DNA from: Petrolisthes cinctipes
Lineage: Eukaryota > Arthropoda > Malacostraca > Decapoda > Porcellanidae
Length of the DNA stretch: 64,000 nt
Assembly: GCA_033782935.1 (NCBI GenBank)
Contig: JAWQEG010003740.1
Location: 1 to 64,000, forward strand
Reading direction: 5' to 3'
Under the pieces are notes generated by a model, which ran no database searches, was not told where the DNA came from, and worked only from the letters and a program-made list of their open reading frames with translations. Shown piece by piece: positions 22,931 to 33,370 of this stretch (positions are counted from its first letter, which is position 1; the number at the start of each line of letters is the position of its first letter). The translations under genes were made by a program, and so were the position numbers.

Positions 22931-23459
22931 CACCCATCATCACCACTCTGTCACAATAGCTATACATAGAAACCTTCCCCTGTGTTGTCTCTCCATAGGT
23001 TCCTTTCCTATAACCAACACTTGGGTCTTCTCTTCATATTTATCTTCAAGCCTCTCCTTTCCATTCCACTTTTACCATCTGTTGAACCTATCAACCATTT
23101 CTTCTTCTTCACTTCTTGTCATTATCACCAGATCATCAGTATTATATCAACTCACCACAACCCTCCCTTCTCTCTCTTCCCTTGTCACTTCTTCCATTAC
23201 CACAATAAAGAACAAAGGACTCAGGGCTGATCCTTCATGAACTCCCACCTTTATCTCAAACTCATCTGATATTCCTACTCCAGTCTTAACTCTTGATCTG
23301 GTGTTCACATACAAAGCCATCACCAAATTTATCAGCCTCTCTGGAACTTTTTGTCTCCTTAAAGCTCATCTGATTGCCACTCTTGGAACTCTATCAAATG
23401 CCTTCTCCAGATCTACAAAAAACATTATACAACATTTTCTTCTCTGCATACTTCTCCTG

Positions 23460-24009
23460 TTGTTGTTGTTGTTGATGTTCTCCCGGGGCAGAATGGCCTC
23501 CTGCCCCACAGACCCCTGGTACACTCTGGTCGCAGTGAAAAAACAAATTAAAATAAAGGAGGGGCTGGCCCTATATGCCTGGGCTACCGAAGCACGTCCC
23601 AAGGAAATGGGACCAGAGCTTACTGGACCAGGGAGTCTGGGGGCCTCCGACCGCCAGGGAGATTGGGGGGAAGGCTTTGATCCCACAGCCAGTGCTGTGG
23701 GCCCAAGTCCACGTTACCACAAGAGCTACAAGTGGGGCCGCACCTTCCATGAGACCAGCCCTAAAGGGACCATAAGGGGGAGGGAGTTTACACTGCTGCA
23801 TGCAAAGGGAAATGCACCCCCGTGTGCTGGCGGCCCACACAGCAGTGAAAAGGCGTCCGGTTGCAGTACACCTCACGTGGATTTTTAATCCATGTGGGCA
23901 GATCTCGTCAAATCCACTAGAAAGTGACCAGATCCTACAACAATCTTTATTCTAGCCCTGTGGGGAATAACTAATATTCACAGAGAATAAAGTCAGCCCC
24001 ACTGGGCCC
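23460..24009 (-). mobile_element. (CAA)n-tailed retroelement insertion with 11-bp target duplication
   Basis: It interrupts the RTE-like LINE. TACTTCTCCTG flanks it on both sides (23449-23459 and 24010-24020). The plus strand starts with (TTG)n, the complement of a (CAA)n tail, so the element lies on the minus strand. It is about 550 bp, relatively GC-rich and shares its 3' part with 16596-16810. The open frames on both strands show no domain I recognise; it may be a SINE-like or truncated LINE insertion. Confidence 0.75.
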
Positions 24010-24756
24010 TACTTCTCCTGTATATTGCCTCATTATAAATATTGCATCTATCGTTGACTTTCCCTTTTGAAAACCAAACTGGCACTCATCAATCCTAACT
24101 AACTTCCTCAATCTGTACTCCAGTACCTTCTCCCATAGCTTCATTCCATGTTCCAGTAGCCTCACTCCCCTGTATTTTCAGCAATACAAAGCATCTCCTT
24201 TCCCTTTATAAATAGAGATTGTAAAACTCTCACCCCATTCCTCTGGCATCTCCTCCTCTTCCTGTACTTGTTTGAACACTTTTGTCACCCCTCTGATCCC
24301 AATGTGACCAGATGCCTTCATTATATGGACTGTCAATCCTGATGGTCCTGGCGCCTTCCCTAGTTTCATCTTATCCATTACACGTTTGACCTTCTCTTCA
24401 GTAACCTCCTCCACTGGCCCTTCTACTTTGTCTACATCATCTATTTCATAAGGGTTTTCCTCATTTAGCAGTTCCTGAAAATACTTCCTCCATCTCTCCT
24501 TCACCACTTGCTCCTCCCTCAAAATGCTTGTGTTTTCATCTTTAACACATCTGGCTCCAACAAACACATCCTTTCTTTCCTTCCTCATTTGCTTTGTTAC
24601 TTCGAACATTTTCTTTCTATACCTTCTGTACTATCAATATTCCTATTCCATTCTTGCCAAGCTTTTTCTTTTACTTCTGCTACCACCACTGCCCTCTTAG
24701 ACTATCTTCACTTCTCCCTAGAGAAGTATCTTTACACCTAATTTTAACTCATTAAT

Positions 24757-25390
24757 ATAAGGGGGTGTGGCAATAGGGAAGACAGGGTTTGGGGGGTGCG
24801 GGAGTAGGGGAACAGGCTTGGGGGGGGGGGGGGGGGGTAGGGGGCTGCGGGAATAGGGGACAGGCTTTCTACCCACCCCAAGCCTGTCCCCCTATTCCAG
24901 CACCTCCCCCCCCAAGCCTGTCCCCCTACTCCTGCACCCCCCCCCCAGTCCCCCCAAGCCGGTCCCCCTATTCCTGCACCCCCCCTCTCCCTAGTCCCCC
25001 TTCAAGACTGTCCTCCTATTCCCGCACCCCCCGCACCAGTCCCCCCCCAAGCCTGTCCCCTTACTCCCGCACCCCCCAAGCCTGTCCCCTATTCCCCCCC
25101 CAAGCCTGTCCCCTATTCCCCCCCCCAAGCCTGTCCCCTATTCCCCCCCCTAAGCCTGTCCCCCTATTCCCGCACCCCCCCTAGTCCCCCCCAAGCCTGT
25201 CCCCCTATTCTTGCAACCCCCCCTCCCCCTAGTCCCCCCCAAGCCTGTTCCCCTATTCCCGCACCCCCCCTCCCAGTCCCCCCCCAAGCCTGTCCTCCTA
25301 TTCCTGCACCCTCCCAAGCCTGTCCCCCTATTCCCGCACCCCCCCCCCGTCCCCCCCCCAAGCCTGTCCCCTACTCCTGCACCCCCTTAA
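24757..25390. mobile_element. TTAA G-rich/C-rich foldback element, copy 6 (longest)
   Basis: It starts ATAAGGGGGTGTGGCAAT (the left TTAA changed to ATAA) and ends GCACCCCCTTAA at 25387-25390. The right, C-rich arm has grown to about 500 bp with more than a dozen tandem units of CCAAGCCTGTCCCC. Its G-run and C-run content is the highest of the seven copies. Confidence 0.8.
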
Positions 25391-25503
25391 TCACACAAAC
25401 ATTATTATTATACATACATTTCTTTACATATATTATTATGGTAGTTAATATAACAAAGTAAGGTTCATATCCTTCTTGTGACCATCTCAGTCACCTCACA
25501 CAG

Positions 25504-25590
25504 TGTACAGCCACAATCAAATATCCACCAACACTTTCCTTCCATCGTAGTAAATATCTTGTTAATAAAGAACAACACATTGTACCCGTC
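25504..25590. mobile_element. left-end fragment of the TA-flanked MITE
   Basis: TACAGCCACAATCAAATATC ... TTAATAAAGAACAACACA, then sequence unrelated to the MITE. It is the same family as 4280-5285. Confidence 0.7.
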
Positions 25591-26307
25591 CTGATTTTGT
25601 CTCTTCGAAGAATCTGGTACAGTACCTTGTTCCGGAGTTGTTGTAGTTGGTTGTGGTAGCTAGCTCGGTGGCGTGGTGGTGTTCAGTCAAGGTTGGAAAT
25701 AAACTTTAGTAAGTAAAATTAAGACTTACTTTATTTATTAATTCTAAGGGAGTTTTGTGCCCTGTCTTGTCTTGTTTTAATGGAGTACAGAGAAGATGTC
25801 TTTTGACTGTTTCGATCTTGAGTCCCTAACTAAAGCTATCTTGGTCAGTTTATATTCATTCTGTACTTGGAGATGCCAGTAATGTCTAGATACATTATTA
25901 CCTGTTTGAAAAAAAGGGAAGGTCTAGTTAAGCTCCACCCCTTTCTCTTCTCTCTCCCTCTCTTACTTTCTCTGTCTCTCTCTCTCTCTCTTACTCTCTT
26001 TTGTGAGTGAAGGTACAAACATCATTTGTGACCTGAGAGAACTGGGTTTGGAGAGATGAAAATAAGATAGGGAAAGTTAATGGTCTGAGGGGGATGCAAG
26101 TAGGTAAATTAATGGTGTTTTGGTATAAAAATAGATGAGAGAGTGTATGTTCTGTATGTGTGTGTGTGTGTGTGTGTGTTTGTGTGTTTGACCAACTTGG
26201 GTGGTATGCCCAGGTGTCTATGTTCTGCAGCTACCTGGATTTGACCTGCTGTCTGGTAAACACATTGTGAGGTATTTTTAGTTGACCCTTTTCTTCTACC
26301 TGCTCTT
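25591..26307. other. spacer, no gene seen
   Basis: CT-rich tract near 25940-26000 and (GT)n near 26158-26190. No exon supported. Confidence 0.4.
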
Positions 26308-26748
26308 AACCCTTAAATGCATATTGACTAAATATCACGTCACCGCGAATTTAGGCCTTGAAGCCGATTGACGTAATATAAAGCCGGTAGAAAAAAAACT
26401 GCTTGGGCTATATCTAGCCACTTCATTGGTAACACTGGTTAGGTTGGGCCTTCAGTGAGTGGTGTGAGAGGGAAATGGTTCACTTGTCATATATACGCAA
26501 TGAAAATACGCTCGCTCACGTTTTCTAATTTTTAGGGGGGTTTTAGGGGTAACTACTTTATTACTCATCGAACTGCTGTACACAAACCAGTACACCTAGG
26601 AAACTTTAGTTTACAGATTCTGGTGTGTAAAATCAAGCTCTACAAATCTGTAATAACAAAATTTACCTAAACGAAACTTTAAAAATCACCCTGTTTTTGC
26701 GGTTCACGCTCCAGTAGCGGTAGGGGGATTGCGGTTCTTAGGGGTTAA
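26308..26748. mobile_element. piggyBac-like TTAA element, non-autonomous
   Basis: The left end is TTAACCCTTAAATGCATATT and the inverted right end TTAACCCCTAAGAACCGCAA. CCCTTAAA-like termini next to TTAA are typical of piggyBac relatives. No transposase frame. It shares terminal style with 28046-28642. Confidence 0.55.
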
Positions 26749-26759
26749 TGGCTTTTACG

Positions 26760-26788
26760 GTGTACAACGTGTATAATTTTGCACCACC

Positions 26789-26831
<43 letters not shown>

Positions 26832-27092
26832 CATCTTGTTAATAAAGAATAACACGTGTATAATTTTGTACCACCTCATAATAATAATAATAATAATATC
26901 CACCCACACTTTCCTTCCATCGTAGTAAATATCTTGGTAATAAAGAACAACACGTGTATGATTTTGCACCACCTCATAATAATAATTGAGGGGATTGAAT
27001 TGACGTAAGGTGTTGTATTTATATTTGATATGATACTGATTTATTTGTACGATAGAAGGAAAGTGTCGGTGGATATTTGACTGTGGCTGTAA
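26760..27092. mobile_element. TA-flanked MITE copy with three core units
   Basis: Right end GATATTTGACTGTGGCTGTA at 27092. The core GTATGATTTTGCACCACCTC occurs three times between (AAT)n tracts; the left terminus is missing. It is in reverse orientation to the 4280 copy. Confidence 0.75.
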
Positions 27093-27180
27093 CAACACTA
27101 CCCATCCACAACTTACTATTTACAAACTATCTACACTCTGAGTGACATTACTTTTTTAAGGAATTGTACAACAGTACAGT

Positions 27181-27244
27181 CTACAGTATTTATTTTCAAG
27201 TGTCATAAATAATTATTTATGACACTTGAAAATAAATACTGTAG
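27181..27244. repeat. 64-bp perfect palindrome
   Basis: CTACAGTATTTATTTTCAAG through CTTGAAAATAAATACTGTAG with no loop and no mismatch. The TACAG/CTGTA ends suggest a minimal TA-flanked MITE. Confidence 0.95.
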
Positions 27245-27337
27245 GCTGTTAGGAAGAATAAATGTCATTATATTGTGTGTGTATAACTTTACAGAATATA
27301 GTAGGTGATAGAGTGTTGAGAATTTATTATTAACAAA

Positions 27338-27520
27338 AGAAAACAATTGATTGAAATGGAAATATATAACACTTATATTTATTTTGGTTGTATTAATAGC
27401 AGGTTGTGTAGTGAAGTTGTTATGAAGAGTTGATTGAATTTGAATATACTGTATAACACTTATATGTACTTTGGTTGTATTACAGGTTGTGTTGTGAAGT
27501 TATCAAGACATACATTAGCA
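27338..27520 (+). repeat. two-unit duplication carrying a splice acceptor
   Basis: A block of about 90 bp (TTGATTGAA ... ACACTTATAT ... TTTGGTTGTATTA ... CAGGTTGTGT) is present twice, at 27338-27430 and 27431-27520. Each ends with the TTGGTTGTATTA...CAG-GTTGTGTxGTGAAGTT acceptor-exon junction. Confidence 0.8.
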
Positions 27521-27569
27521 TCTCATCATTGACTGACTCACATCACTCTGGCCACCAATAACATCCATG
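27486..27569 (+). other. candidate 5' exon ending in ATG
   Basis: TTGGTTGTATTACAG precedes 27486, and the exon ends CATCCATG immediately before GTGAGT at 27570. An ATG abutting a donor, preceded by stop-containing frames, fits a 5' UTR exon whose start codon is its last codon. The gene and any following exons were not identified. Confidence 0.4.
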
Positions 27570-27693
27570 GTGAGTTGATATATTTTTTGAGGACATCATC
27601 ACATTATAACACTTTCATACCTGGCCATATTTTATTTATTCACTCATTTATTCATAGAAGTAATTCATTTATTTATTTATTCCTTCATTCATT

Positions 27694-27852
27694 GGGTGGT
27701 ATTCAAGAACATTGATGGTGTTGGTACTGGTACAATGACTGTGTTGTTGTCTATGGAGTCATGGTACCAGTACTACACTATGGTACCAGTACCACACCAT
27801 GGTACCAGTACCACACCATGGTATACACCACCAATGTTCTTGAATATAACCC
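27694..27852. mobile_element. 159-bp foldback MITE, hAT-like duplication
   Basis: Ends GGGTGGTATTCAAGAACATT and, inverted, GGGTTATATTCAAGAACATT. The flanks ATTCATT are repeated on both sides (7-8 bp). The interior has three units of CATGGTACCAGTAC. Confidence 0.75.
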
Positions 27853-27862
27853 ATTCATTTAT

Positions 27863-28049
27863 TTAAGGGGGTGCGAGAATAGGGGGACAGGCTTGGGGAG
27901 GGGGGTTTAGGGAGGTTTGGGGGGTGCGGGAGTAGGGGGACAGGCTTTGGGGGGGTGCAGGAATAGGGGGACAGGCTCTCTACCCACCCCAAGCCTGTCC
28001 CCCTATTCACCCCCCCCCAAGCCTGTCCCCTACTCCTGCACCCCCTTAA
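27863..28049. mobile_element. TTAA G-rich/C-rich foldback element, copy 7
   Basis: TTAAGGGGGTGCGAGAATAG ... GCACCCCCTTAA. Its right TTAA is shared with the left end of the piggyBac-like element at 28046, so one inserted at the edge of the other. Confidence 0.82.
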
Positions 28050-28642
28050 CCCTCAAAGACATTCGCACCCCCTGTCAGGATATGGAAGTGGCTTAACATG
28101 TTGTGGCTTGACTACTTTTGAAGATGCCACCCAGGCACCCCAGCTATGTGCAGTCTTTGGCTAGGCCTGGCTATGGAAGGGTGTGTGCGCCAGCTCGCTC
28201 TCCCATGGTGGGAGATAAATTGCGTAAGGAGTCCATCAGACTCACATATGCTGTAAAGGTATAACTAATTATTTCCATTACTTTTAAATGGGTAAATTAG
28301 GCTAACACATGCAATACACAGCTATGGGACCTGAGAAGCACCATACGAAATTTCAGAGCTTAATTCATATTAGTGGCCTAGTTATGATTTTTTGTCAAGA
28401 AATTGCATTTTTTTTTTTTTTTTTTTACTTTCTTTAGTCCCCCATTTAGAATGTATATTTTTGCATAATTACTTAAGTAAGTGATTGATACAAAAGTAGA
28501 GGAGTTAATCTTTCTTTTCATGGTCTGAAAAGCAATTAAAATTGATTACAACTTTGTGTTGTGATTTTTCTTAATAGGAGTCTGTCACACTCAACATATG
28601 CTATTCTAGGTGTGTCCAATAACGTATGCCTTTAAGGGTTAA
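28046..28642 (+). mobile_element. piggyBac-like TTAA element with a short ORF
   Basis: Left end TTAACCCTCAAAGACATTCG, inverted right end TTAACCCTTAAAGGCATACG, TTAA on both sides. A poly-T tract lies near 28409-28427. It is about 600 bp and non-autonomous. Confidence 0.7.
28124..28264 (+). CDS. 46-residue ORF inside the TTAA element
   Basis: The ATG frame begins MPPRHPSYVQSLARPGY and ends SIRLTYAVKV, basic and compact. AAG-GTATAA at its end could alternatively be a splice donor. It may be the remains of an N-terminal transposon protein or captured host sequence; I do not recognise it. It is the only coding-looking part of this element. Confidence 0.3.
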   Translation: MPPRHPSYVQSLARPGYGRVCAPARSPMVGDKLRKESIRLTYAVKV

Positions 28643-28684
28643 GTACAGTAATTTACTCATATTTGGATTAATATGGTCCACTGG

Positions 28685-28889
28685 TTAAGGACACATTTTA
28701 TGGTTGGTGAAAAGGAATGTTTGTGAATCCTCCAAACTATTCCAAGCAACAGAACACCATTATTTTTGCTCTTCTGGTCCTGTTTTCTGGCATACCTTGG
28801 AGGAATCAAGGCACTCCAATGTAACAAAAGTTAATTAACCCCTTAAGGACAAATTATATTGTTGGTGAAAAGGAAGGTTTATAATTCCT

Positions 28890-28925
<36 letters not shown>

Positions 28926-29419
28926 ATTATAATAACAGTAACATTCCTCCAAACTATGCCATGAAACAGACTCCCTTAATGGTACTAATACTGGATGTGT
29001 TTCATGGTATAGTTTTATCGGAGGAATCAGTTTCCCACCAATTCACCAACAAGATAATTTAAGGTATAAGTACAGTATTGGTAAATCTGGAGCAACTGAA
29101 TCCTCCAAACTATTCCAAGCAACAGCACAAACACCATTATTTTTGTTCATATGGTTCTGTTTCGTGACATACTTTGGAGGAATCAAGGCACTCCAATGTA
29201 ATTCTGGAGCAAATGATTCCTCCAAACTATTCCTGTTGTTTCCTGGCATACTTTGGAGGAATCAAGACACTCCAATATAAATCTGGAGCAACTGAATCCT
29301 CCAAACTATTTTTCCAAGCAACAGAACACTATTATTTTTGTTTATATGGTGCTGTTTCCTGACATACTCTGGAGGAATCAGTTTCCTACCAATTCACCAA
29401 CAAGTGAATCTCCCATTAA
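28685..29419. mobile_element. cluster of TTAA foldback MITEs, end to end
   Basis: TTAA lies at 28685, 28835, 28843, 29059 and 29416. Copies span 28685-28838, 28843-29062 (with an internal (CA)n expansion) and 29059-29419 (three arm pairs in tandem). The arm motifs ATTCCTCCAAACTATTCCAA and CATACTTTGGAGGAATCAAG repeat throughout. Adjacent copies share or nearly share TTAA sites. Confidence 0.8.
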
Positions 29420-29502
29420 GGAAGTGTTGTTATTGTTGTATATTGTGGAGTTATTGTCTGATATGTATAACACCTGACTGACTGGTTGACTGGTTGGCTG
29501 GT

Positions 29503-29870
29503 ACTCTCAATGGTGTGGTGAGAGCAGAATCCTCCTTTCCCTTCTCTTCTTGTCCCTTCCATTCCCTTTCCCTCCTTTCCTTCTCTTCTCTTCTTGTCCC
29601 TTCCATTCCCTCTCCCTCCTTTCCTTCTCTTCTCTTCTTGTCCCTTCCATTCCCTCTCCCTCCTTTCCTTCTCTCCTCTTCTTGTCCCTTCCATTCCCTC
29701 TCCCTCCTTTTCTTCTCTCCCCTTGTCCCTTCCATTCCCTCCCTCCCTTCCCTTCCCATCCCTTCCATTCCCTCCCTCTTTCCCTTCCCTTTCCTCACCT
29801 TCCCCTTCCTCACCTTCCCTTCCTCACCTTCCCTTCCCTTTCCTCACCTTCCCTTCCTTCCATTTCTCGC
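29503..29870. repeat. CT-rich minisatellite, 40-46-bp units
   Basis: Units of TCTTCTTGTCCCTTCCATTC plus CCTCTCCCTCCTTTCCT, then shorter TTCCCTTCCTCACC units. Polypurine on the minus strand. The Gly/Arg/Glu and Ser/Phe/Pro frames are artefacts. Confidence 0.9.
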
Positions 29871-29939
29871 ACTCCTCCTGCTCCATGTTTGCCAAAGTAT
29901 TGATAATGTCTTGCAGTAATTCTAAAGTAATAATTCATT

Positions 29940-30080
29940 TGTATTATGTACCATGCATAAATTAATTAGGTTGTATTTTGTTATAGATTTGTGGAGTGCA
30001 GTTGTACAAGAGACTTAACAACCTTCATTATTCACTGTGTTCATCTTTCCATCAACAACTACTACTACTACAACTATACA
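29940..30080. repeat. dispersed repeat with (CAA)n/(ACT)n, copy 2
   Basis: It matches 18840-18990 (CATAAATTAATTAGGTTGTA ... GTTGTACAAGAGACTTAA ... TCTTTCCATCAACAAC). Confidence 0.55.
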
Positions 30081-30233
30081 AGTATCACTTGTTACTGTGA
30101 GTGTTTTATGAAGTTACTGTGTGTGTGATGTTTCTCTTCACACACATAATATGTTGTTGTTGTTATAATACATCTGTGTGTGTGTGTGTATTTGTCACAC
30201 ACACACACACACACAGTATTATAATAACACTAA

Positions 30234-30471
30234 GGGTCGATTCCACAGTGGTATTTGTTTGTTAGCTTCCCACCCAACCACACTTGTCAGTCTTAATTAT
30301 ATCCAACAAACTCAATCTTCATATCCACAAAATATGTCAGGGAGTTTCATTACCACCTTAGTTTGATGGTGATCATCAAATTCATCCAATAATTCACTCA
30401 GGAGTCATTTACACAGTTCAGTTTCTTTGGTTAGGGTGCTTGCAAACCAAAACAAACACTGGAATCTGTAC
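30234..30471. mobile_element. Harbinger-like MITE, copy 1
   Basis: The left end GGGTCGATTCCACAGTGGTA and inverted right end GTACAGATTCCAGTGTTTGT are flanked by TAA on both sides. It is similar to 33371-33613. A 3-bp TAA duplication points to PIF/Harbinger. Confidence 0.6.
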
Positions 30472-30625
30472 TAAGGAGATAATACACTTTTGGTACATTG
30501 GAGCATCTTGATTCCTCCAAAGTATGTCAGGAAACAACATGACCATGGTGTCCTGTTGTTGCTTGGAATAGTTTGGAGGAATCAATTGCTCCAGATTTAC
30601 CACCAACAATGTACTATCCCCTTAA
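30471..30625. mobile_element. TTAA foldback MITE copy
   Basis: Arms TTGATTCCTCCAAAGTATGT and GGAATAGTTTGGAGGAATCA; the right end CCCCTTAA is intact, while the left reads CTAAGG. Confidence 0.78.
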
Positions 30626-30639
30626 GTTATATTTGAACC

Positions 30640-30900
30640 CTTACAGGTATAAAATTATCACTGATGATGATTTAATATTTGTGTGTGTGTGAGTGAGTGA
30701 TATCTCTCTTTCTCACACACACAGACAGTATTATAACATCAATAATTTTTACTCCTTTAGGTATGTAATTATCACTGATGTTATGATAATATTTGTCTGT
30801 GTGTGTGTGAGTGATATCTCTCACTCACACACACACACAGTATTATAATAACATCAATAATTTTTACTTGAACCTTACACCCTTACAGGTATAAATTAAT
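30640..30900. repeat. tandem block with GT/AC hairpins
   Basis: A block of about 120 bp (CCTTTAGGTATGTAATTATC ... (GT)n-GAGTGATATCTCTC-(AC)n ... ATCAATAATTTTTACT) occurs twice plus a partial third. Each contains a (GT)n...(AC)n hairpin. Confidence 0.7.
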
Positions 30901-31100
30901 TAATATATTCACCTGGTAGGATGGTAATTGTTTATATTATTTATATTTTTAAAAAATAAAATATACTATTTAATAATATTTGTATTTATTTGTTTCCTGT
31001 TATTTACACTATATATTAGAGAGATCTTGTTTTGTTTTCTTCTCATTCTCTCTCCCTCTCCTCTCACCACACACCTGTAAAATAAACAAATTAATTAGTG

Positions 31101-31790
31101 TTAAGGTGATATAGAACAAATCTGGAGCAAATGATTCCTCCAAACTACAGAACACCATTATTATATTGTTATTTTAATTATTATTATTATTATTGTTTCC
31201 TGGCATACTTTGGAGTAATCAAGAAACTCCTAATGTAATTCTGGAGCAAATGATTCCTCCAAACTATTTTTCCATGCAACAGAACACCATTAATTTTGTT
31301 CATTTGGAGGAATCAAGAAACTTCAGTACAGTATATGAAATGTGTATGTTTCTAAATCATAGCTATTTACATACAAAAACAATTGGAGGAAAATGGGTCC
31401 TTCAAATATTGCCACGAAACACACACACCTATATGGAAGGAGGAATCAGAAGCCTCCAAACACACACACACACACCTATATGGAAGGAGGTTGTTTGGTG
31501 GCATAATCTGGAGGAATCAGAAGCCTCTAAACACACACACATACCTATATGGAAGGAGGTTGTTTCATGACATAGTCAGGAGGAATCAGAAGCCTCCAAT
31601 TTTCCTACACAATCACAAGGTTCTTAAGGGGAGATTCTATTTTTGGTAAATTGGAAGGCTACTGATTCCTCCAAACTATTCCAAACAACAGAACACCATT
31701 ATTTTTGTTCATCTGGTCCTGTTTCCTGGCATACTTTGGAGGAATCACAGACCTTCCAATTTACCTTAATTTTCCCTTAAACTAAGAGAG
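31101..31790. mobile_element. cluster of TTAA foldback MITEs
   Basis: Units run from TTAA 31101 to TTAA 31624, with several arm pairs and a CACACACACCTATATGGAAG repeat three times, then a clean copy 31624-31790. Arms read CTGATTCCTCCAAACTATTC and CATACTTTGGAGGAATCACA. Confidence 0.78.
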
Positions 31791-31893
31791 CCATATAGAA
31801 ATAATAATAATGTGAGCTTTAATAATAATAATAATAATAAGAGCCATACAGAAAGATTTGTACAGTCAGAGACAAATGTGAACCTGTAATTTA

Positions 31894-32440
31894 TCACCAA
31901 CAAGTATGTATGGTTGTTGATAGCTGGGTGTTGTTTTGGAGTGTTTGGATGGACTGATGAGTGAGTGGAGTATAGATATTCAGATGGGTGGATGTCAGGA
32001 GGTCGTGCATGCAGCTGAGTGTTGTTTTTGAGTGTTTGGATGGACTGATGAGTGATTTGAGTATGGATGTGTTTCTGGAGATTGGTTTGGGGTGGGCAGG
32101 GTGTAAGAGATGATAGTATTTGTGTATGGTATCATGTACTGGGTGTTGTTTTGATGTTCCTTGGCATGTGTGGGTGTTGTGCCATGTAGTGTAGTGGATG
32201 GTGTGGGTTTGTGGAGGCTGCAGCAAGTGGTTGTGTGCCTCTCATGTCAAGGTGATCCTTGATTTTGAGGACTTTGGTTTCATAGTGTAGGTGGTCTGTA
32301 GGTGTGGTAGCTGTGCAGCCTGTGATTGTCTTTAGGGCTCTGTTCTGTATGGTTTGAAGGGTGTTGTGATGAGTCTCAGTGAGGTTTGAAGCCCAGGCAG
32401 GGCTTGCATAATCCATCACTGATCGAATATATTGTTTGTA
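31894..32440 (-). mobile_element. I/Jockey-like LINE fragment (post-RT region)
   Basis: On the minus strand: MDYASPAWASNLTETHHNTL, QNRALKTITGCTATTPTDHL, ETKVLKIKDHLDMRGTQPL, then a Pro/Thr/His-rich stretch broken by a frameshift near 32135-32220. This block normally follows the RT thumb in such LINEs. It is probably the same family as 42037-42350. Confidence 0.7.
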
Positions 32441-32584
32441 TACTGTGATTGTGGATTCTTTGTTGTGTCCGAATGTTGTGCTGGCAATTTATAGTAATTT
32501 ATCCCTAAGAATAAAGATCAAAGATCAAAGTGTAGTATCTGTTTTTATCAGCTTAATATCTGATACGATCCCCATGTAAAAAAA

Positions 32585-32860
32585 AGGGGGTACTGATGGT
32601 GTAATGGTTAGCACACTCGCCTCACAAGCGAGAGATCTTGGGTTCGATCCCCAGGTCCGTGGAATTGTTGGAAAAATTTCCAAGCCCCCTATGTCTCTGT
32701 TTACCTAGCAGTAAGTAGGTACCCGGCTGTAAGAGCAAGGATAGCAACCTTGTAGGCTGGGGGAAGATGTGTTGATGTAACAAGACTTGACTGCCTTAAT
32801 GACCAACACTATGAGTCGATAGGCATAAAGCCGTAAACCCTCCTCCCTCCCTAAGGTCCA
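32585..32860 (+). mobile_element. tRNA-derived SINE, Val-like head
   Basis: The head reads GGTGTAATGGTTAGCACACT (A box), an anticodon arm CTCGC-CTCACAA-GCGAG with anticodon CAC (Val), and a B box GGGTTCGATCCCC. The body follows, with TTACCTAGCAGTAAGTAGGT, a core motif I associate with crustacean and other invertebrate SINEs, ending near CCTCCCTCCC. The acceptor stem is not closed, so it is not a working tRNA. Confidence 0.8.
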
Positions 32861-32885
32861 TTCATATATAATAATAAGCAACACA

Positions 32886-33355
32886 TTAATTAAGGAGAGA
32901 TTATCTTGTTGGTGAATTGGAAAGTCTCTGATTCCTACAAACTATGTCAGAAAATACTATCTATCTATCTATTGCCAGACGCCTCAATCCCAGAAGGAGT
33001 GGCCACCAATGAATCGCCTCCATGAACCCCTGTTCCCTGTTAACTGGCGTCCCTCCTCCCACCCCATACCACTCTCCCTCACATACCTCTCAACTCCATC
33101 CCTCCACCACACTCTCCCTCACATACCTCTCAACTCCATCCCTCCACCTCACTCTCGGTCTGACCCTCCCCCTCTGTCCCTCCATCTCACTCTCTTAACC
33201 AACCTCTCGCTTCCCATACGCTCCACATGACTGAACCACCTCAAGGTGTTCCTTTTCACACTCTCCAACACGTCCACACACACACCACATCCACAATGAT
33301 ACTAATAAGGAATTTGTTTTGTTGTATGGTTTGAAGGAATCAGAGACAACACAAT
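32886..33355. mobile_element. TTAA foldback MITE split by a LINE 3' fragment
   Basis: The left half (TTAAGGAGAGATTATCTTGT ... ATTCCTACAAACTATGTCAG, to 32956) and right half (TTGTATGGTTTGAAGGAATC ..., from 33298) are complementary arms of one MITE, separated by the LINE end at 32957-33297. Confidence 0.65.
32957..33297 (-). mobile_element. RTE-like LINE 3' fragment with (ATAG)n tail
   Basis: The plus strand begins (CTAT)n at 32957, the complement of the (ATAG)n tail, followed by the C-terminal coding end and 3' UTR (CGCCTCAATCCCAGAAGGAG, CTTCCCATACGCTCCACATG). It is strongly 5' truncated, with a locally repeated ACTCTCCCTCACATACCTCT. Confidence 0.7.
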
Positions 33356-33370
33356 TGGAACTATGTCATT

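Larger units (their letters stand above)
21945..24660 (-). mobile_element. RTE-like LINE with (GAT)n-type tail, fragmented
   Basis: Read on the minus strand from 24660 leftwards: a linker with FVGARCVKDENTSILREE, then RT motifs (KMKLGKAPGPSGLTVHIMKA near 24300; CQFGFQKGKSTIDAIFIMRQ near 24060; VDLEKAFDRVPR near 23410; a GVHEGSALSPLFFI block near 23220; a YTDDLVIMTR block near 23120 in place of the usual YADD). The C-terminal part runs to a 3' tail of GATGATGATGATGATATC at 21940-21960. It is interrupted by a G-rich TTAA element and a (CAA)n-tailed insertion, and has several stops, so it is dead. The clade is assigned by motif memory only. Confidence 0.75.

Noticed and set aside
23301..23888. 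195-codon plus-strand protein spanning a LINE and its insertion
   Set aside because: The frame crosses the junction at 23459 between antisense LINE sequence and an unrelated retroelement, so it cannot be one gene.
32589..32655. Functional tRNA-Val
   Set aside because: The A and B boxes and anticodon arm are good, but the acceptor stem does not close, there is no clean 3' end, and a SINE body follows directly.
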